From assembly GCA_016195665.1 (NCBI GenBank), contig JACPZD010000001.1:62001-126000 (forward strand): DNA of 64,000 nt, in the 5' to 3' direction. Position numbers and translations under genes: made by a program. Source of the DNA: Gammaproteobacteria bacterium. GTDB taxonomy: Bacteria; Pseudomonadota; Gammaproteobacteria; SURF-13. The notes below the pieces were generated by a model. It saw only the letters and a list, made by a program, of their open reading frames with translations, did not search any database and was not told the origin of the DNA. Positions 40,566 through 50,530 of the stretch are shown here, in pieces (the stretch's first letter is position 1; each line of letters opens with the position of its first letter).

Positions 40566-41100
40566 AGATTTGGCAGTTCATGTTCAAGATAGGGATCGGG
40601 GTAACTCAATTTATCCATTATTCGCGTTTCGAGCGCTTCCATCGTACGGGCCTCTGCCTCGCGCTGGTGGTCATGACCTACAAGATGCAGACAGCCGTGC
40701 ACCACCATATGCGCCCAGTGCGCCTCGCCCGGTTTGTGTTGTTCCTGCGCCTCGCGCGCCACCACCGGGGCGCAAATCACTATGTCGCCCAGATAGTCCT
40801 GCACCGAAGGCGCAACTCCTTCCGGAGGCTCGAACGGAAAGGAGAGCACGTTGGTCGCCCCGCGTTTGTGACGATATGAACGATTCAGCGCTGCACCTTC
40901 CTGCTCATCCACTATTCTCACCGTGATTGAGCCACGCCGGTCCGTGAGCGCCGCCCGCGCCCAGCGGATAATCTCGGCCTCGCCGGGCAAACCTGCGGCA
41001 GGACAGGCATATTGGACAGCGACTTTAGCGGGTGAGGCGTGAGGCGTGAGGCGTGAGGTGTTGCTCCTTACCCCTAACCCCTCACTCCTTACTGTTCTTT

Positions 41101-41104
<4 letters not shown>
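40562..41104 (-). CDS. ybeY: Endoribonuclease YbeY with a repeat-derived N-terminus
   Basis: rRNA maturation and quality-control RNase. It has 180 residues, about 25 more than usual. The zinc motif HGCLHLVGHDH is present, with LNRSYRHKRGATNVLSFPFE and YLGDIVICAPVV upstream. The normal family start corresponds to AKVAVQYACPA; before it lies MKRTVRSEGLGVRSNTSRLT plus PHASP, encoded by a heptamer palindrome. The ATG still overlaps the phoH stop (ATGA), so the element entered between start codon and domain while keeping frame. Confidence 0.94.
41032..41093. repeat. Heptamer-periodic palindrome at the 5' end of ybeY
   Basis: Four GTGAGGC-type units (41032-41059) and a right arm CTCCTTACCCCTAACCCCTC with ACTCCTTAC, complementary in 7-bp steps. 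It is nearly the same sequence as the leuS element at 36.5 kb and yields the similar peptide SEGLGVRS versus SEELGVRS. Confidence 0.88.
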
Positions 41105-42132
<1,028 letters not shown>

Positions 42133-42174
42133 AGTACTAGTATACGAGAGCTGTAAAAAGATTCAAGGAAGGGG

Positions 42175-43548
42175 CTAACCGGTTGCTTTATAAGCGATGC
42201 TTTCACGATTCAGTAACATTTCCGTTTCTACCAGCCTGCCGCGCAGCGAATTGGGCATCGCCTCCGTGATTAACACCTCGGCAAATTGTCCGATCAACCC
42301 GGCTGTGGCGGGAAAATTGACCACACGGTTGTTTTCGGTGCGGCCGGCCATTTGCTTCGGATCTTTGCGCGAGGGCCGCTCCACTAAAATGCGCTGACGG
42401 GTGCCGACCATCCGGCGGCTAAGCTGGTTCGCCAGTTGGGCGATGCGCGCCTGCAAGATGTTCAAGCGCTCCTGCTTTCTCTCGTGAGATACATCGTCCG
42501 GCCGGCTCGCCGCGGGTGTGCCGGGGCGCGGGCTGTAAATAAAACTGAAGGACTGATCGAAACCCACCTCTTCAATCAAATTCATCGTGGCCTGGAAATC
42601 GGCGTCGGTCTCACCCGGAAATCCCACAATAAAATCGGAAGTGAGGCTGATCCCTGGCCGCACCTCACGCAGACGCTGAATCTTGTCTTTATATTCATGT
42701 ACCGTGTAGTGACGATTCATCAAGCGCAAAATACGGTCCGAACCGCTCTGCACCGGCAGATGCAGATGATTGACCAGCTCCGGCACGTCGGCATACGTCT
42801 CAATCAAATTATCGGAAAATTCCACCGGATGCGAGGTGGTGTAGCGTATGCGCGCTATTCCCTCGATGGCGGCGACATAGCGGATGAGCAGCGCAAGATC
42901 GGCGACACCCCCGTCCTCCATCTCGCCACGATAGGCATTCACGTTCTGACCCAGCAAGGTCACCTCGCGCACGCCTTGCGCGGCAAGCTGACGAATCTCC
43001 TTCAGTACATCCGCCAGCGGCCGGCTCATCTCCTTGCCACGCGTGTAGGGCACCACGCAGAACGTGCAATATTTGCTGCACCCTTCGATGATAGAGACCA
43101 GCGCGGCCGGCCCTTCGGCTCGCGGCATGGGCAGGTGATCGAATTTTTCGATTTCAGGGAAGGAAACATCCACCACCGGCCTGCGCAGTTTAAGCGTGTT
43201 CTCCAGCATCTCCGGCAGGCGGTGCAGGGTCTGCGGGCCGAACACCATGTCTACATACGGCGCGCGTCTGAGGATGTTATCGCCCTCCTGGCTCGCCACG
43301 CAGCCGCCCACGCCGATCACCCTCTCCGGCCGTTGCTCCTTCAATTCATGCCAGCGGCCGAGATCCGAAAACAGTTTCTCGGAGGCCTTTTCGCGTATCG
43401 AACAACTGTTGAGCAGAAGCACGTCGGCCTCTTCAGGCGTGGCGGCCAACTCCAACCCGTGCGAGCGCGCGAGCAAGTCCGCCATCTTGGCGGAGTCGTA
43501 CTCGTTCATCTGGCATCCAAAGGTTTTGATGTAAAGTGTGCGTAACAT
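42175..43548 (-). CDS. miaB: tRNA-2-methylthio-N6-dimethylallyladenosine synthase MiaB
   Basis: Radical SAM methylthiotransferase modifying A37 of tRNAs reading UNN codons. ATG 43548 gives [19 protein letters not shown], the standard N-terminus (457 residues); the frame open to 43857 lies inside amt. Auxiliary cluster cysteines Cys12, Cys49, Cys83; radical SAM cysteines Cys157, Cys161, Cys164 ([17 protein letters not shown]). A C-terminal TRAM domain with [20 protein letters not shown]. It heads the miaB-phoH-ybeY-corC-lnt series. Confidence 0.97.
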   Translation of the reverse strand: MLRTLYIKTFGCQMNEYDSAKMADLLARSHGLELAATPEEADVLLLNSCSIREKASEKLFSDLGRWHELKEQRPERVIGVGGCVASQEGDNILRRAPYVDMVFGPQTLHRLPEMLENTLKLRRPVVDVSFPEIEKFDHLPMPRAEGPAALVSIIEGCSKYCTFCVVPYTRGKEMSRPLADVLKEIRQLAAQGVREVTLLGQNVNAYRGEMEDGGVADLALLIRYVAAIEGIARIRYTTSHPVEFSDNLIETYADVPELVNHLHLPVQSGSDRILRLMNRHYTVHEYKDKIQRLREVRPGISLTSDFIVGFPGETDADFQATMNLIEEVGFDQSFSFIYSPRPGTPAASRPDDVSHERKQERLNILQARIAQLANQLSRRMVGTRQRILVERPSRKDPKQMAGRTENNRVVNFPATAGLIGQFAEVLITEAMPNSLRGRLVETEMLLNRESIAYKATG

Positions 43549-43589
43549 TTTTACCAAGCACGTAGGGCCGAATTCATTCGGCCTACAGC

Positions 43590-44786
43590 CTAATCCTCGA
43601 ATTTCGGCGTCGAGCCGATCTTGTGGATACTCAAATCCGCGCCGGCGTATTCTTCTTCTGGACTGAGGCGAATGCCGACTATCGCTTTGATCGCGCCATA
43701 GACCACAAAGCCACCGGCCAAGGCGATCACGACACCCAATCCCGTCCCCAAAATTTGTGAGGTGAGACTCACCCCTCCCAAACCGCCCAGCGCCTGACTG
43801 CCGAAGATGCCGCAGGCGATGCCGCCCCATACCCCGCACAGGCCATGCAGCGGCCATACGCCGAGCACGTCATCAATCTTCCACTTATTTTGGGTGAGCG
43901 TAAACGTCCAGACAAACAAGGCGCTCGCCACGATGCCGGTGAACAAGGCCCCAATCGGGTGCATCACATCCGAGCCTGCGCAGATCGCCACCAGGCCCGC
44001 GAGCGGCCCGTTGTGCACGAAGCCGGGATCGTTGCGGCCCATGAACAGCGCCGCGAGAATGCCGCCCGCCATCGCCATCAGCGAGTTGAGCGCGACCAGT
44101 CCGCTCACCGCTTCCACGGTTTGCGCCGACATCACATTAAATCCAAACCAGCCCACCGACAGGACCCAAGCGCCCGCGGCCAGAAACGGGATATTGGACG
44201 GAGGATGCGCCGTTATCCCGCCATCGCTGGAGTAACGTCCACGCCGCGCGCCCAATAACAACACCGCCGCAAACGCGATCCAGCCGCCCATGGCATGCAC
44301 CACTATGGAGCCGGCGAAATCGTGAAATTTGGCGCCGAACTGCGCCAACAGCCAGTCCTGGATGCCGTAGTGACCGTTCCACGCGATGCCCTCATAAAAC
44401 GGATAGACCAACCCCACCAACAGAAACGAGGCCGCAAGCTGCGGGTTGAATCTGGCCCGCTCAGCGATGCCGCCGGAAACGATGGCCGGGATCGCCGCGG
44501 CGAAGGTCAGCAGAAAGAAAAACTTGACCAGCTCGTAGCCGTTCTTGGCGGCCAGGTGCTCCGCCCCCTGGAAAAAATACACCCCATACGCGACGCCATA
44601 GCCGATAAAGAAATACGCAATAGTGGATGCCGCAAAGTCAGACAAAATTTTAACCAGCGCATTGACCTGATTTTTCTTGCGTACCGTGCCGACTTCCAAA
44701 AAGGCAAACCCCGCGTGCATGGCAAGCACCATCACCGCGCCGATCAAAATGAACAATACATCGCTACCGGATTTCAAGGTCTCCAC
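43590..44786 (-). CDS. amt: Ammonium transporter Amt
   Basis: Ammonium channel, 398 residues with about 11 membrane segments. The twin-histidine pair is His164 in VVHAMGG and the histidine of [29 protein letters not shown] is the typical first helix. There is no cleavable signal peptide and no adjacent glnK. The 190-bp upstream region shows no NtrC dyad like those at glnA and ntrB, so its nitrogen control, if any, is not visible. Confidence 0.96.
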   Translation of the reverse strand: METLKSGSDVLFILIGAVMVLAMHAGFAFLEVGTVRKKNQVNALVKILSDFAASTIAYFFIGYGVAYGVYFFQGAEHLAAKNGYELVKFFFLLTFAAAIPAIVSGGIAERARFNPQLAASFLLVGLVYPFYEGIAWNGHYGIQDWLLAQFGAKFHDFAGSIVVHAMGGWIAFAAVLLLGARRGRYSSDGGITAHPPSNIPFLAAGAWVLSVGWFGFNVMSAQTVEAVSGLVALNSLMAMAGGILAALFMGRNDPGFVHNGPLAGLVAICAGSDVMHPIGALFTGIVASALFVWTFTLTQNKWKIDDVLGVWPLHGLCGVWGGIACGIFGSQALGGLGGVSLTSQILGTGLGVVIALAGGFVVYGAIKAIVGIRLSPEEEYAGADLSIHKIGSTPKFED

Positions 44787-44979
44787 AGAACCCCCTTATG
44801 ATTATCAATCAGTCCTTAATTCTAGGGTGTTCCGGCCCCAAAGTCGAACGCCTTGACCGGCTATGCAAAACCCGGAAAAGGCATAAAATCGCCGCTTGCC
44901 GCCGCCAATCGCGCCGCATAGTCGTGCTATGATGGGCGTATCCGGGGGATAGCCCCCCTGCTACCCAAAGGACAGCGTT

Positions 44980-45465
44980 ATGAAAATCGCCGGCGACATG
45001 GCCGTCAGTATGCACTACACCCTCACCGATGACAGCGGCGCGGTACTGGACAGCAGCAAAGGGGCGGGGCCGCTGGTGTATTTACACGGTCATGGCAACA
45101 TCATCCCGGGCCTGGAAAAGGCACTGGAAGGGGCAACGGTGGGATTCAAATCCAAGGTCACCGTGGCGCCCGCCGAGGCCTACGGCGAGGTCAATTCCGA
45201 CGCGATCTTCGAGGCCCCGCGCAAACACTTCCCCGATGACATGAAACTCAAGCCTGGCGTAAAGGTGCAAGCCGACGGCGAGCATGGCCCCGTGACGCTC
45301 ACCGTGGTCAGGCTCACCGACACCGGCGTGATTCTGGACGCCAACCACCCTCTGGCCGGCAAGACCCTGCATTTCGATGTCGAAGTAACGGAGGTCCGCC
45401 CGGCGACCAGCGAAGAGATCGAACACGGCCATGCCCACTCAGGCGACGGCCATCACCATCATTAA
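44980..45465 (+). CDS. slyD: FKBP-type peptidyl-prolyl isomerase SlyD
   Basis: 161 residues with an AAAGGA ribosome site. The FKBP core (GAGPLVYLHGHGNIIPGLEKALEG in pieces) is interrupted by the IF chaperone domain (VTVAPAEAYGEVNSDAIFEA) and followed by a His-rich metal-binding tail, HGHAHSGDGHHHH. It acts as a chaperone and in nickel supply to metalloenzymes. Single gene; the 187 bp after it hold one GC-rich imperfect hairpin (about 45495-45520) and the brnT promoter. Confidence 0.95.
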   Translation: MKIAGDMAVSMHYTLTDDSGAVLDSSKGAGPLVYLHGHGNIIPGLEKALEGATVGFKSKVTVAPAEAYGEVNSDAIFEAPRKHFPDDMKLKPGVKVQADGEHGPVTLTVVRLTDTGVILDANHPLAGKTLHFDVEVTEVRPATSEEIEHGHAHSGDGHHHH

Positions 45466-45618
45466 AAAACGCGATAGCTCCGTAGCTTGGATTGGCCGCC
45501 GCCAGATGCGGCCAGCGGCATCTCGTTTGAGGACGAGGGTCAATCAAGATATTGAATCCCGGATTTCATTCCATTCTATCCAATCCAGGCTACACTCGCT
45601 GGATTCCTTTCTCCCCGC

Positions 45619-45647
45619 TTGACATATATGTATATTATACATATCAT
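45619..45647 (+). promoter_or_regulatory. brnTA promoter with overlapping operator palindrome
   Basis: TTGACA, a 17-bp spacer and TATCAT. A perfect 15-bp palindrome, ATGTATATTATACAT (45628-45642), spans the spacer and touches the -10, as expected for autorepression by BrnA. The predicted transcription start coincides with the brnT ATG (45653), and no ribosome site is visible, so the mRNA may be leaderless. Confidence 0.75.
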
Positions 45648-45652
45648 AAATC

Positions 45653-45919
45653 ATGCGCTTTCAGTTTGATCCCAGGAAGGCTGCGACCAGCCTCAAAAAA
45701 CACGGTGTGTCGTTTGTTGACGTGGAGGGTGTATTTAGCGATCCCCTTGCGATACATCGTGAAGACCCAGATACCGAAGACGAAGAAAGATTCATCGCTG
45801 TTGGAATGGGAAGCGCTGGGGGAATTTTGGTGGTTATTTATACGCTTCGTGGTGATGAAATCCCGCTGATTTCGGCTCGCCGCGCAACACGTAATGAGGT
45901 AAAAGATTATGAGAGATGA
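45653..45919 (+). CDS. brnT: BrnT family toxin
   Basis: Ribonuclease toxin of the BrnT-BrnA type II system, 88 residues. Family motifs are FDPRKAATSLKKHGVSFVDVE, FSDPLAIHREDPDTEDEERF and LRGDEIPLISARRATRNEVK in pieces, including the conserved Arg-Arg near the C-terminus. It overlaps brnA by 11 nt. Toxin precedes antitoxin, as usual for this family. Confidence 0.93.
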   Translation: MRFQFDPRKAATSLKKHGVSFVDVEGVFSDPLAIHREDPDTEDEERFIAVGMGSAGGILVVIYTLRGDEIPLISARRATRNEVKDYER

Positions 45920-46154
45920 ATACGATTTTTCCAAGGGAAAGCGTCGCGCGCTAATCCCCACAAAGGGCAAGACGCGCATCACCATTTATTTTGATGATGC
46001 AGTGCTCGATGAGTTCCGCGCCCGCGCTGAAAAGGCAGGTACCGGCTATCAAACCATGATGAACGATGCGCTCAAAGCTTACCTGGCTGGAAGCAGGGAA
46101 GAACCGATCACCGAGTCGGTCTTGCGACGAATAATCCGGGAAGAGCTTGCGTAG
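45909..46154 (+). CDS. brnA: BrnA family antitoxin (CopG/RHH)
   Basis: 81 residues. The ribbon-helix-helix part is TRITIYFDDAVLDEFRARAE followed by GTGYQTMMNDALKAYL; the C-terminal TESVLRRIIREELA is the toxin-binding helix typical of BrnA. It is the likely repressor of its own promoter through the palindrome at 45628-45642. Confidence 0.93.
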   Translation: MRDEYDFSKGKRRALIPTKGKTRITIYFDDAVLDEFRARAEKAGTGYQTMMNDALKAYLAGSREEPITESVLRRIIREELA

Positions 46155-46244
46155 TCAGCAAGGGGGAGACACATTGTGCCCACACGGGTTCAAAACAGCG
46201 TGGGCAGACAAAAGGCCTGTCTGCGCACGCTACCTGGCTTTTCC

Positions 46245-46340
46245 TGACAGTCATACAATGAACATGACCCCTCTTTTGACCCCTCTTCCTTGACAGTCAT
46301 ACAATGAACATGACCCCTCTTCCTTCATGACCCCTCTTCC
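46245..46340. repeat. Direct repeats in the brnA-methylase spacer
   Basis: A 31-bp unit beginning TGACAGTCATACAATGAACA occurs at 46245-46275 and again, exactly, at 46291-46321; the subunit CATGACCCCTCTTCCTT is repeated further to 46341. The motif AGTCATACAATGAAC also occurs at 33853, at the edge of the small accessory gene. The rest of the spacer (46155-46244) holds a degraded GTGGGCAC palindrome; no gene is visible. Confidence 0.75.
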
Positions 46341-46387
46341 TTCCCCCAGCGGACGCTAGCCGCGCCGCTGATTTGCATCGTTGGGCG

Positions 46388-47302
46388 TCAGAACGTCAGT
46401 AGCAAGCGGTCGTGCACTTCATGACCTTCCAAGCTGCGGCCATCCATTTGGAAGCGTTTCAGCATTGAGCGACCTACATTGACGAACTCTTCACGCTCAA
46501 ACAGCCCATCAGGAATCGCAATATCACATATCTTCCGTCCCGAATATTTAGTGCCGTCGATGCTCAATGCAACATACGCGCCCCGCGCTTTGCAAACGGC
46601 GATGGAATCAAAGAGACGTTGTAACGAGAACGCCTGCGCGCCGTAGAGAATAGCTTGGCTATCGGCGTATGGGGGGTCACAGTAAACTAAATCCCCCTGT
46701 TTCGCTTGATCCATAGCCTCGGAGAAGTCCAGATGTAAAAAGCGTGCACCCTGAGTTCGTGCGTGCCAAATGTCTGCCCGCCTCCCAAAACTCTCCGGCG
46801 ACACTGGATCGTGAACACCAACGGGTGTGCTCATATAACCATCGTGCTTACGGAAGCGAACGACGCCGCCATAACACGCACGACAGAGAAAGAGAAGGTC
46901 GGCTCCATTTGGCGTCATGTTGTAGCTGGCGAGCACTTTGTCATAGGCCGCCTTCTTGCCTAGCTGCGCTATCAGCGCATGCCGTTCAGCGTACTGCCGC
47001 TTTAATTCCTCTCTATCGTCGTGAAGGGTCTGCCATATCTGAACTAACGGCGCAAACGTGTCACTCGCCACTGCCTTCTTTGGAGCGAGCACACCCAATA
47101 CACCGCCACTACCAAGGAACGGCTCAAAGTAGGTGCCGAACTGCTTTGGAAAAAATCCGATTATCGAGTCCGCCTGTTTCTGCTTGTTGCCGACCCACTT
47201 CAAGAGCTGGGTGCGAAACGGCTTTGTTCCGCCTGAGGTAGGTAGTGGTACCTCTTCGGGTGCAAACAATTCTGGTTGACGTTGAATGGCTGGTGCGAGC
47301 AT
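46388..47302 (-). CDS. D12-class N6-adenine DNA methyltransferase
   Basis: 304 residues. Alpha-group order is seen: motif X KWVGNK (35-40), motif I FEPFLGSGGV (59-68) and motif IV DPPY (209-212), as in Dam and DpnM. It is larger than Dam and carries an N-terminal extension, as restriction-associated members do. It is divergent from a C-protein-like regulator and a broken endonuclease gene, so it is probably the surviving methylase of a type II R-M system. Lower GC than the core genes. Confidence 0.92.
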   Translation of the reverse strand: MLAPAIQRQPELFAPEEVPLPTSGGTKPFRTQLLKWVGNKQKQADSIIGFFPKQFGTYFEPFLGSGGVLGVLAPKKAVASDTFAPLVQIWQTLHDDREELKRQYAERHALIAQLGKKAAYDKVLASYNMTPNGADLLFLCRACYGGVVRFRKHDGYMSTPVGVHDPVSPESFGRRADIWHARTQGARFLHLDFSEAMDQAKQGDLVYCDPPYADSQAILYGAQAFSLQRLFDSIAVCKARGAYVALSIDGTKYSGRKICDIAIPDGLFEREEFVNVGRSMLKRFQMDGRSLEGHEVHDRLLLTF

Positions 47303-47382
47303 TCGTAGATTTAGATAGTTAAGATGACCGATTGTAGCATTCTAATTTTGAATATTCCAACATTGAATTTACAGTGTCAGGC

Positions 47383-47598
47383 ATGAAAAAAACGCGCCTC
47401 GCCGCCCTGCTGCGACAAGTCCGTCTGGATGCCAACCTCACTCAGCTTCAGCTTGCCGAGAAAATCGGGCAGACACAGTCTTATGTGTCCAAGTACGAGA
47501 ATGGCGAACAAAGGCTCGACCTGATCGAACTGGAAGCCGTATGCAAAGTAATAGGCATTTCATTAACTGACTTTGTGGGACGGTATCTTGAAAGCTAA
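47383..47598 (+). CDS. XRE-type helix-turn-helix regulator (C-protein-like)
   Basis: 71 residues from ATG 47383 (GTG 47374 possible). The whole protein is an HTH_3 domain: LAALLRQVRLDANLTQLQLA and EKIGQTQSYVSKYENGEQRL. Its size and place, directly before and overlapping the endonuclease gene and divergent from the methylase, match controller proteins that time expression of restriction genes. The AT-rich spacer with GAATATTC at about 47350 could hold its operator. Confidence 0.85.
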   Translation: MKKTRLAALLRQVRLDANLTQLQLAEKIGQTQSYVSKYENGEQRLDLIELEAVCKVIGISLTDFVGRYLES

Positions 47599-48362
47599 CC
47601 CTCGATTTCTCACCCAACCCAAGGAATTTTGGGCAAACGTCCGCACGATTAGCCAAGAAGTAGGCTATACCGATCGCGGGACAAAATCCATAAAGATTCC
47701 TTCGCTGAAAACTATCCGCCAGAAATACGCTGTGCTCAACCTTAGCATGGCGCACACTGCGCGCGAGGACAATACGTTAACCAAGTTCGGACAACTTTTG
47801 TTCGACTATTTTACATACCGTGCCACTGTGCTGAATAACACGGTGCAGGGTCATTTCATGAAAAAGGTTGCGGCTAAATCTGAGTTCAACCGGCTAAAAA
47901 AGCAATTGAAACCAAAATGCCCATTGCCAATGAACAAGCAAAAAGCCGAGAAGAAGAACTATGCCTTCTTAACAGGCATGGTCAACATGCAGGTAGAGGC
48001 GAACATTGGCAGCGCGCCGTGCGACTATGATCCACGCAGGTTGACTACAATGACTCACGACGCGATGCCACTACGCACGCTCTCGCGGCGCGTGGACGGT
48101 GCGTTCCCTTCAGTTGTGAACCCCATCGCAATTTGGGAGATCAAAAAATATTATTACACCACGACATTCGGTAGCCGCGTCCCAACATGTCTTATTCATC
48201 GACGACTACTTTACATGGTGGGAGTGCGGGCGCTCGTACCTATGCCGCATGATCGACATGCTTCACATGGGCTATGTCGATGAGGTTGTGTTCGGTCGCG
48301 AAGTGCTCACGCGCCTCCCTGAGTTGGCTCGGGGATGGAAGGCGAGCTACGACGCCACTTGA
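47588..48362 (+). pseudogene. Restriction endonuclease-like gene broken by an internal deletion
   Basis: The 5' part (from a TTG at 47588) encodes KANPRFLTQPKEFWANVRTI to about NPIAIWEIKKYYYTTTFGSR. After about 48180 the frame yields a nonsense tail, while another frame continues HVLFIDDYFTWWECGRSYLC, then RMIDMLHMGYVDEVVFGREV and ends at TGA 48360. The two halves read as parts of one protein, with a frameshifting gap at about 48175-48187 that probably also removed a stretch between FGSR and LFIDDY. IWEIKKYY may belong to the catalytic centre. Assignment as a nuclease rests mainly on context with the methylase and C protein. Confidence 0.65.
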
Positions 48363-48486
48363 AAAGCGCGGCCCGTGCAGCGGGTGATGGCCATCATAAC
48401 CCCGACCTCAGCATTTCAAATGGCGAGGTGGCTGGTTGCCAAATACACAACAAACCCTTGGAGAAGAAATTGAAACGTATGAAGAC

Positions 48487-48563
48487 TGGTGGCTATGGGT
48501 GGACTCGAACCACCGACCTCAGCATTATGAGTGCCGCGCTCTAACCAGCTGAGCTACATAGCC
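48487..48563 (-). tRNA. tRNA-Met(CAU), elongator
   Basis: 77 nt with encoded CCA. Acceptor stem GGCTATG/CATAGCC, D-arm GCTCAGCTGGTTAGAGC, anticodon loop with CAT, T-arm GGTGGTTCGAGTCCACC in order. No intron. GGC start and the A-U rich acceptor fit the elongator Met tRNA, not initiator. Confidence 0.93.
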
Positions 48564-48663
48564 TCTACAAACAGTTTCTTTGCCTTCCCTGGCGGGACTT
48601 CAGTAAAACCTTTCAACACCAGCCCAGCCATCCATGGCTGGGCGTTCGCTGCTACGCAGCTCA

Positions 48664-48683
48664 CCCAGCTGAGCTACATAGCC
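48664..48683 (-). repeat. Duplicated 5' fragment of tRNA-Met
   Basis: GGCTATGTAGCTCAGCTGGG repeats the first 19 bases of the tRNA-Met gene, 100 bp upstream of it. Between them is a hairpin CCAGCCCAGCCATCCATGGC with TGGG. A shared CGACCTCAGCATT also lies on the other side at about 48404-48416. This looks like a recombination or integration scar at the tRNA. Confidence 0.7.
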
Positions 48684-48687
48684 CTAA

Positions 48688-48770
48688 CGACAGAGAAAAG
48701 ATACAAGAGCAGAGAATAAGGAAGTATTTTAGTATAGTTTTTCTCTTGTATCTTTGCTCTTTTCTCTATT
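48688..48770. repeat. Heptamer-periodic palindrome downstream of ychF
   Basis: The left arm reads AGAGAAA, AGATACA, AGAGCAG, AGAATAA; the complement of the right arm reads AGAGAAA, AGAGCAA, AGATACA, AGAGAAA. The 7-bp architecture is the same as the GTGAGGC elements but with a different unit. It lies directly after the ychF stop and may act as its terminator. Confidence 0.75.
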
Positions 48771-48772
48771 TT

Positions 48773-49864
48773 TCAAACATTAAACCTGAAGTGCATCACG
48801 TCACCATCTTTCACGACGTAGTCCTTACCCTCTAAGCGCCACTTGCCGGCTTCTTTTGCGCCGGGCTCGCCCCGGTACTTGATATAGTCCTCGTAGGCGA
48901 TCACCTCGGCGCGGATGAAACCGTGTTCGAAATCGGTGTGGATCACGCCGGCGGCCTGCGGGGCGGTGGCGCCGACCTGGACCGTCCAGGCCCGCACTTC
49001 TTTGGGGCCTACCGTAAAATAGGTTTGCAGCCCTAGCAGCGCATAACCGGCGCGAATGACACGGTTTAGGCCGGGCTCTTCCAGGCCTAACTCGTTCAAA
49101 AACTCGGCCTTGTCTTCATCGGGCAACTCGGCGATCTCGGCCTCAATCGCGGCGCACACCGGCACGACGGCGGCACCCTCGGCGGCGGCGTGAGCGCGCA
49201 CCTGGTCGAGGTAGGGGTTGTCGCTGAAGCCATCTTCGGCGACATTGGCGATGTAGAGCGTGGGTTTGATGGTCAGCAGATGCAGCTCGCGCAGCGCTGT
49301 ACGTTCCTCCGCAGTAAGGGCCATGGAGCGCACCGGTTTGCCTTCGTTCAGGTGCGCGTGGACACGTTCCAGCAGGGCCTTCTGCGCGAGCAGCGCCTTG
49401 TCGCCGGTCTTGCTCGCCTTGGTGGCGCGCTGCAAGGCTTTATCTATGCTCTCAAGATCGGCCAGTGCAAGTTCGGTGTTGATAACTTCGATATCGGAGA
49501 GTGGCGAAATTTTTCCCGCGACATGCACCACGTTGGGGTCTTCAAAACAGCGCACCACGTGGGCGATGGCGTCGGTCTCGCGGATGTGGGCGAGAAATTT
49601 ATTACCCAACCCTTCGCCCTGCGCCGCGCCGGCGACCAGGCCGGCGATGTCCACGAATTCCATGGTGGTCGGAAGAATCTTTTGCGGCTTGGCGATAGCG
49701 GCCAAGGCGTCGAGCCGCGGGTCAGGCATGGGCACGATGCCCACGTTGGGCTCAATGGTGCAGAACGGATAGTTTTCCGCCGCAATGCCCGCCTTGGTGA
49801 GCGCATTGAATAAGGTGGACTTGCCCACGTTGGGCAGGCCGACGATGCCGCATTTGAATCCCAT
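48773..49864 (-). CDS. ychF: Redox-regulated ATPase YchF (OLA1 family)
   Basis: 363 residues, the family length. G1 GLPNVGKST (9-17), G3 [17 protein letters not shown], the NVAE motif replacing NKxD that gives ATP preference, and a C-terminal TGS domain ([37 protein letters not shown] in pieces). It associates with ribosomes and stress responses. Normally next to pth; here a mazEF-like pair lies between. Confidence 0.97.
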   Translation of the reverse strand: MGFKCGIVGLPNVGKSTLFNALTKAGIAAENYPFCTIEPNVGIVPMPDPRLDALAAIAKPQKILPTTMEFVDIAGLVAGAAQGEGLGNKFLAHIRETDAIAHVVRCFEDPNVVHVAGKISPLSDIEVINTELALADLESIDKALQRATKASKTGDKALLAQKALLERVHAHLNEGKPVRSMALTAEERTALRELHLLTIKPTLYIANVAEDGFSDNPYLDQVRAHAAAEGAAVVPVCAAIEAEIAELPDEDKAEFLNELGLEEPGLNRVIRAGYALLGLQTYFTVGPKEVRAWTVQVGATAPQAAGVIHTDFEHGFIRAEVIAYEDYIKYRGEPGAKEAGKWRLEGKDYVVKDGDVMHFRFNV

Positions 49865-49866
49865 GA

Positions 49867-50211
49867 TTAGCCGATATCCAATACAATCCGCAATGCGCCA
49901 CGCACCTTGTCAAGCAACTCGGGTGAACAGGTCATTAACGGGCCTTCCGTGAAGCGCCGATTGTCAATCGCGCGCAGTTGGTCAATGAGTAAATCGGAGG
50001 TTTCGCGCAGGCGGTCGCCTGCCGCTACGCGCACCCGTAACGGCTCGGCGTCGTCTATCAGGCGAGTCGTGAGTGGAATGACCAGCGTGGAGGGATGCCC
50101 CGCCTCCAATAACGCGGCGGTTTGTACGATCAACACGGGACGCAACTTACCCGGTTCTGTGCCGTGAGACGGGCTTAAATCCGCCAGCCAGATTTGGCCG
50201 TATTCAGGCAT
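49867..50211 (-). CDS. MazF/PemK family toxin
   Basis: 114 residues from ATG 50211. Endoribonuclease toxin fold marked by [41 protein letters not shown] and the C-terminal [13 protein letters not shown]. It overlaps the upstream antitoxin by 8 nt. Cleavage specificity cannot be read from sequence. The pair is inserted between ychF and pth, which are usually adjacent. Confidence 0.93.
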   Translation of the reverse strand: MPEYGQIWLADLSPSHGTEPGKLRPVLIVQTAALLEAGHPSTLVIPLTTRLIDDAEPLRVRVAAGDRLRETSDLLIDQLRAIDNRRFTEGPLMTCSPELLDKVRGALRIVLDIG

Positions 50212-50440
50212 CCGGTGCAGTTTCAATGCGCGCGAACTCGGCATTGACGCGCATACTTTCTTCACGCACGCGCTTGGACACTTCCTTTAATCGCGCATTG
50301 CGCTCTCTGCGCAGCACCTCGGTGTTCATCGCTTCTAGCGCCTTGCGGATGTAATCGGTTCGGGAAACGTGCAGTTCCTCCGCCCGCCGGTCCGTTTCCT
50401 TAAGCAGATGATCCGGCAGCCTTACGGAAATAGTGCTCAT
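50204..50440 (-). CDS. RHH/CopG-type antitoxin of the MazF-like toxin
   Basis: 78 residues. The ribbon-helix-helix DNA-binding part is MSTISVRLPDHLLKETDRRA then HVSRTDYIRKALEAM; the charged C-terminal helix (ERNARLKEVSKRVREES) would bind the toxin. It is a CopG-like, not an AbrB-like MazE, antitoxin. The 90-bp AT-rich upstream spacer has a plausible promoter (TTGTTA, 16 bp, TACACT on the minus strand). Confidence 0.9.
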   Translation of the reverse strand: MSTISVRLPDHLLKETDRRAEELHVSRTDYIRKALEAMNTEVLRRERNARLKEVSKRVREESMRVNAEFARIETAPDA

Positions 50441-50530
50441 AGTTCACCAAAATCTGTACTCCAATATGGGATGCTTAGTGTAACACAAATTGTAAACGTA
50501 ACAAATATATTACATTCATTAACTTACACC

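Noticed and set aside
45490-45525. GC-rich inverted repeat after slyD as a terminator
   Set aside because: Stem is imperfect and no T run follows on either strand.
47288-47382. C-box operators for the XRE regulator
   Set aside because: Only a short GAATATTC palindrome is visible; no clear pair of direct or inverted C-boxes could be read.
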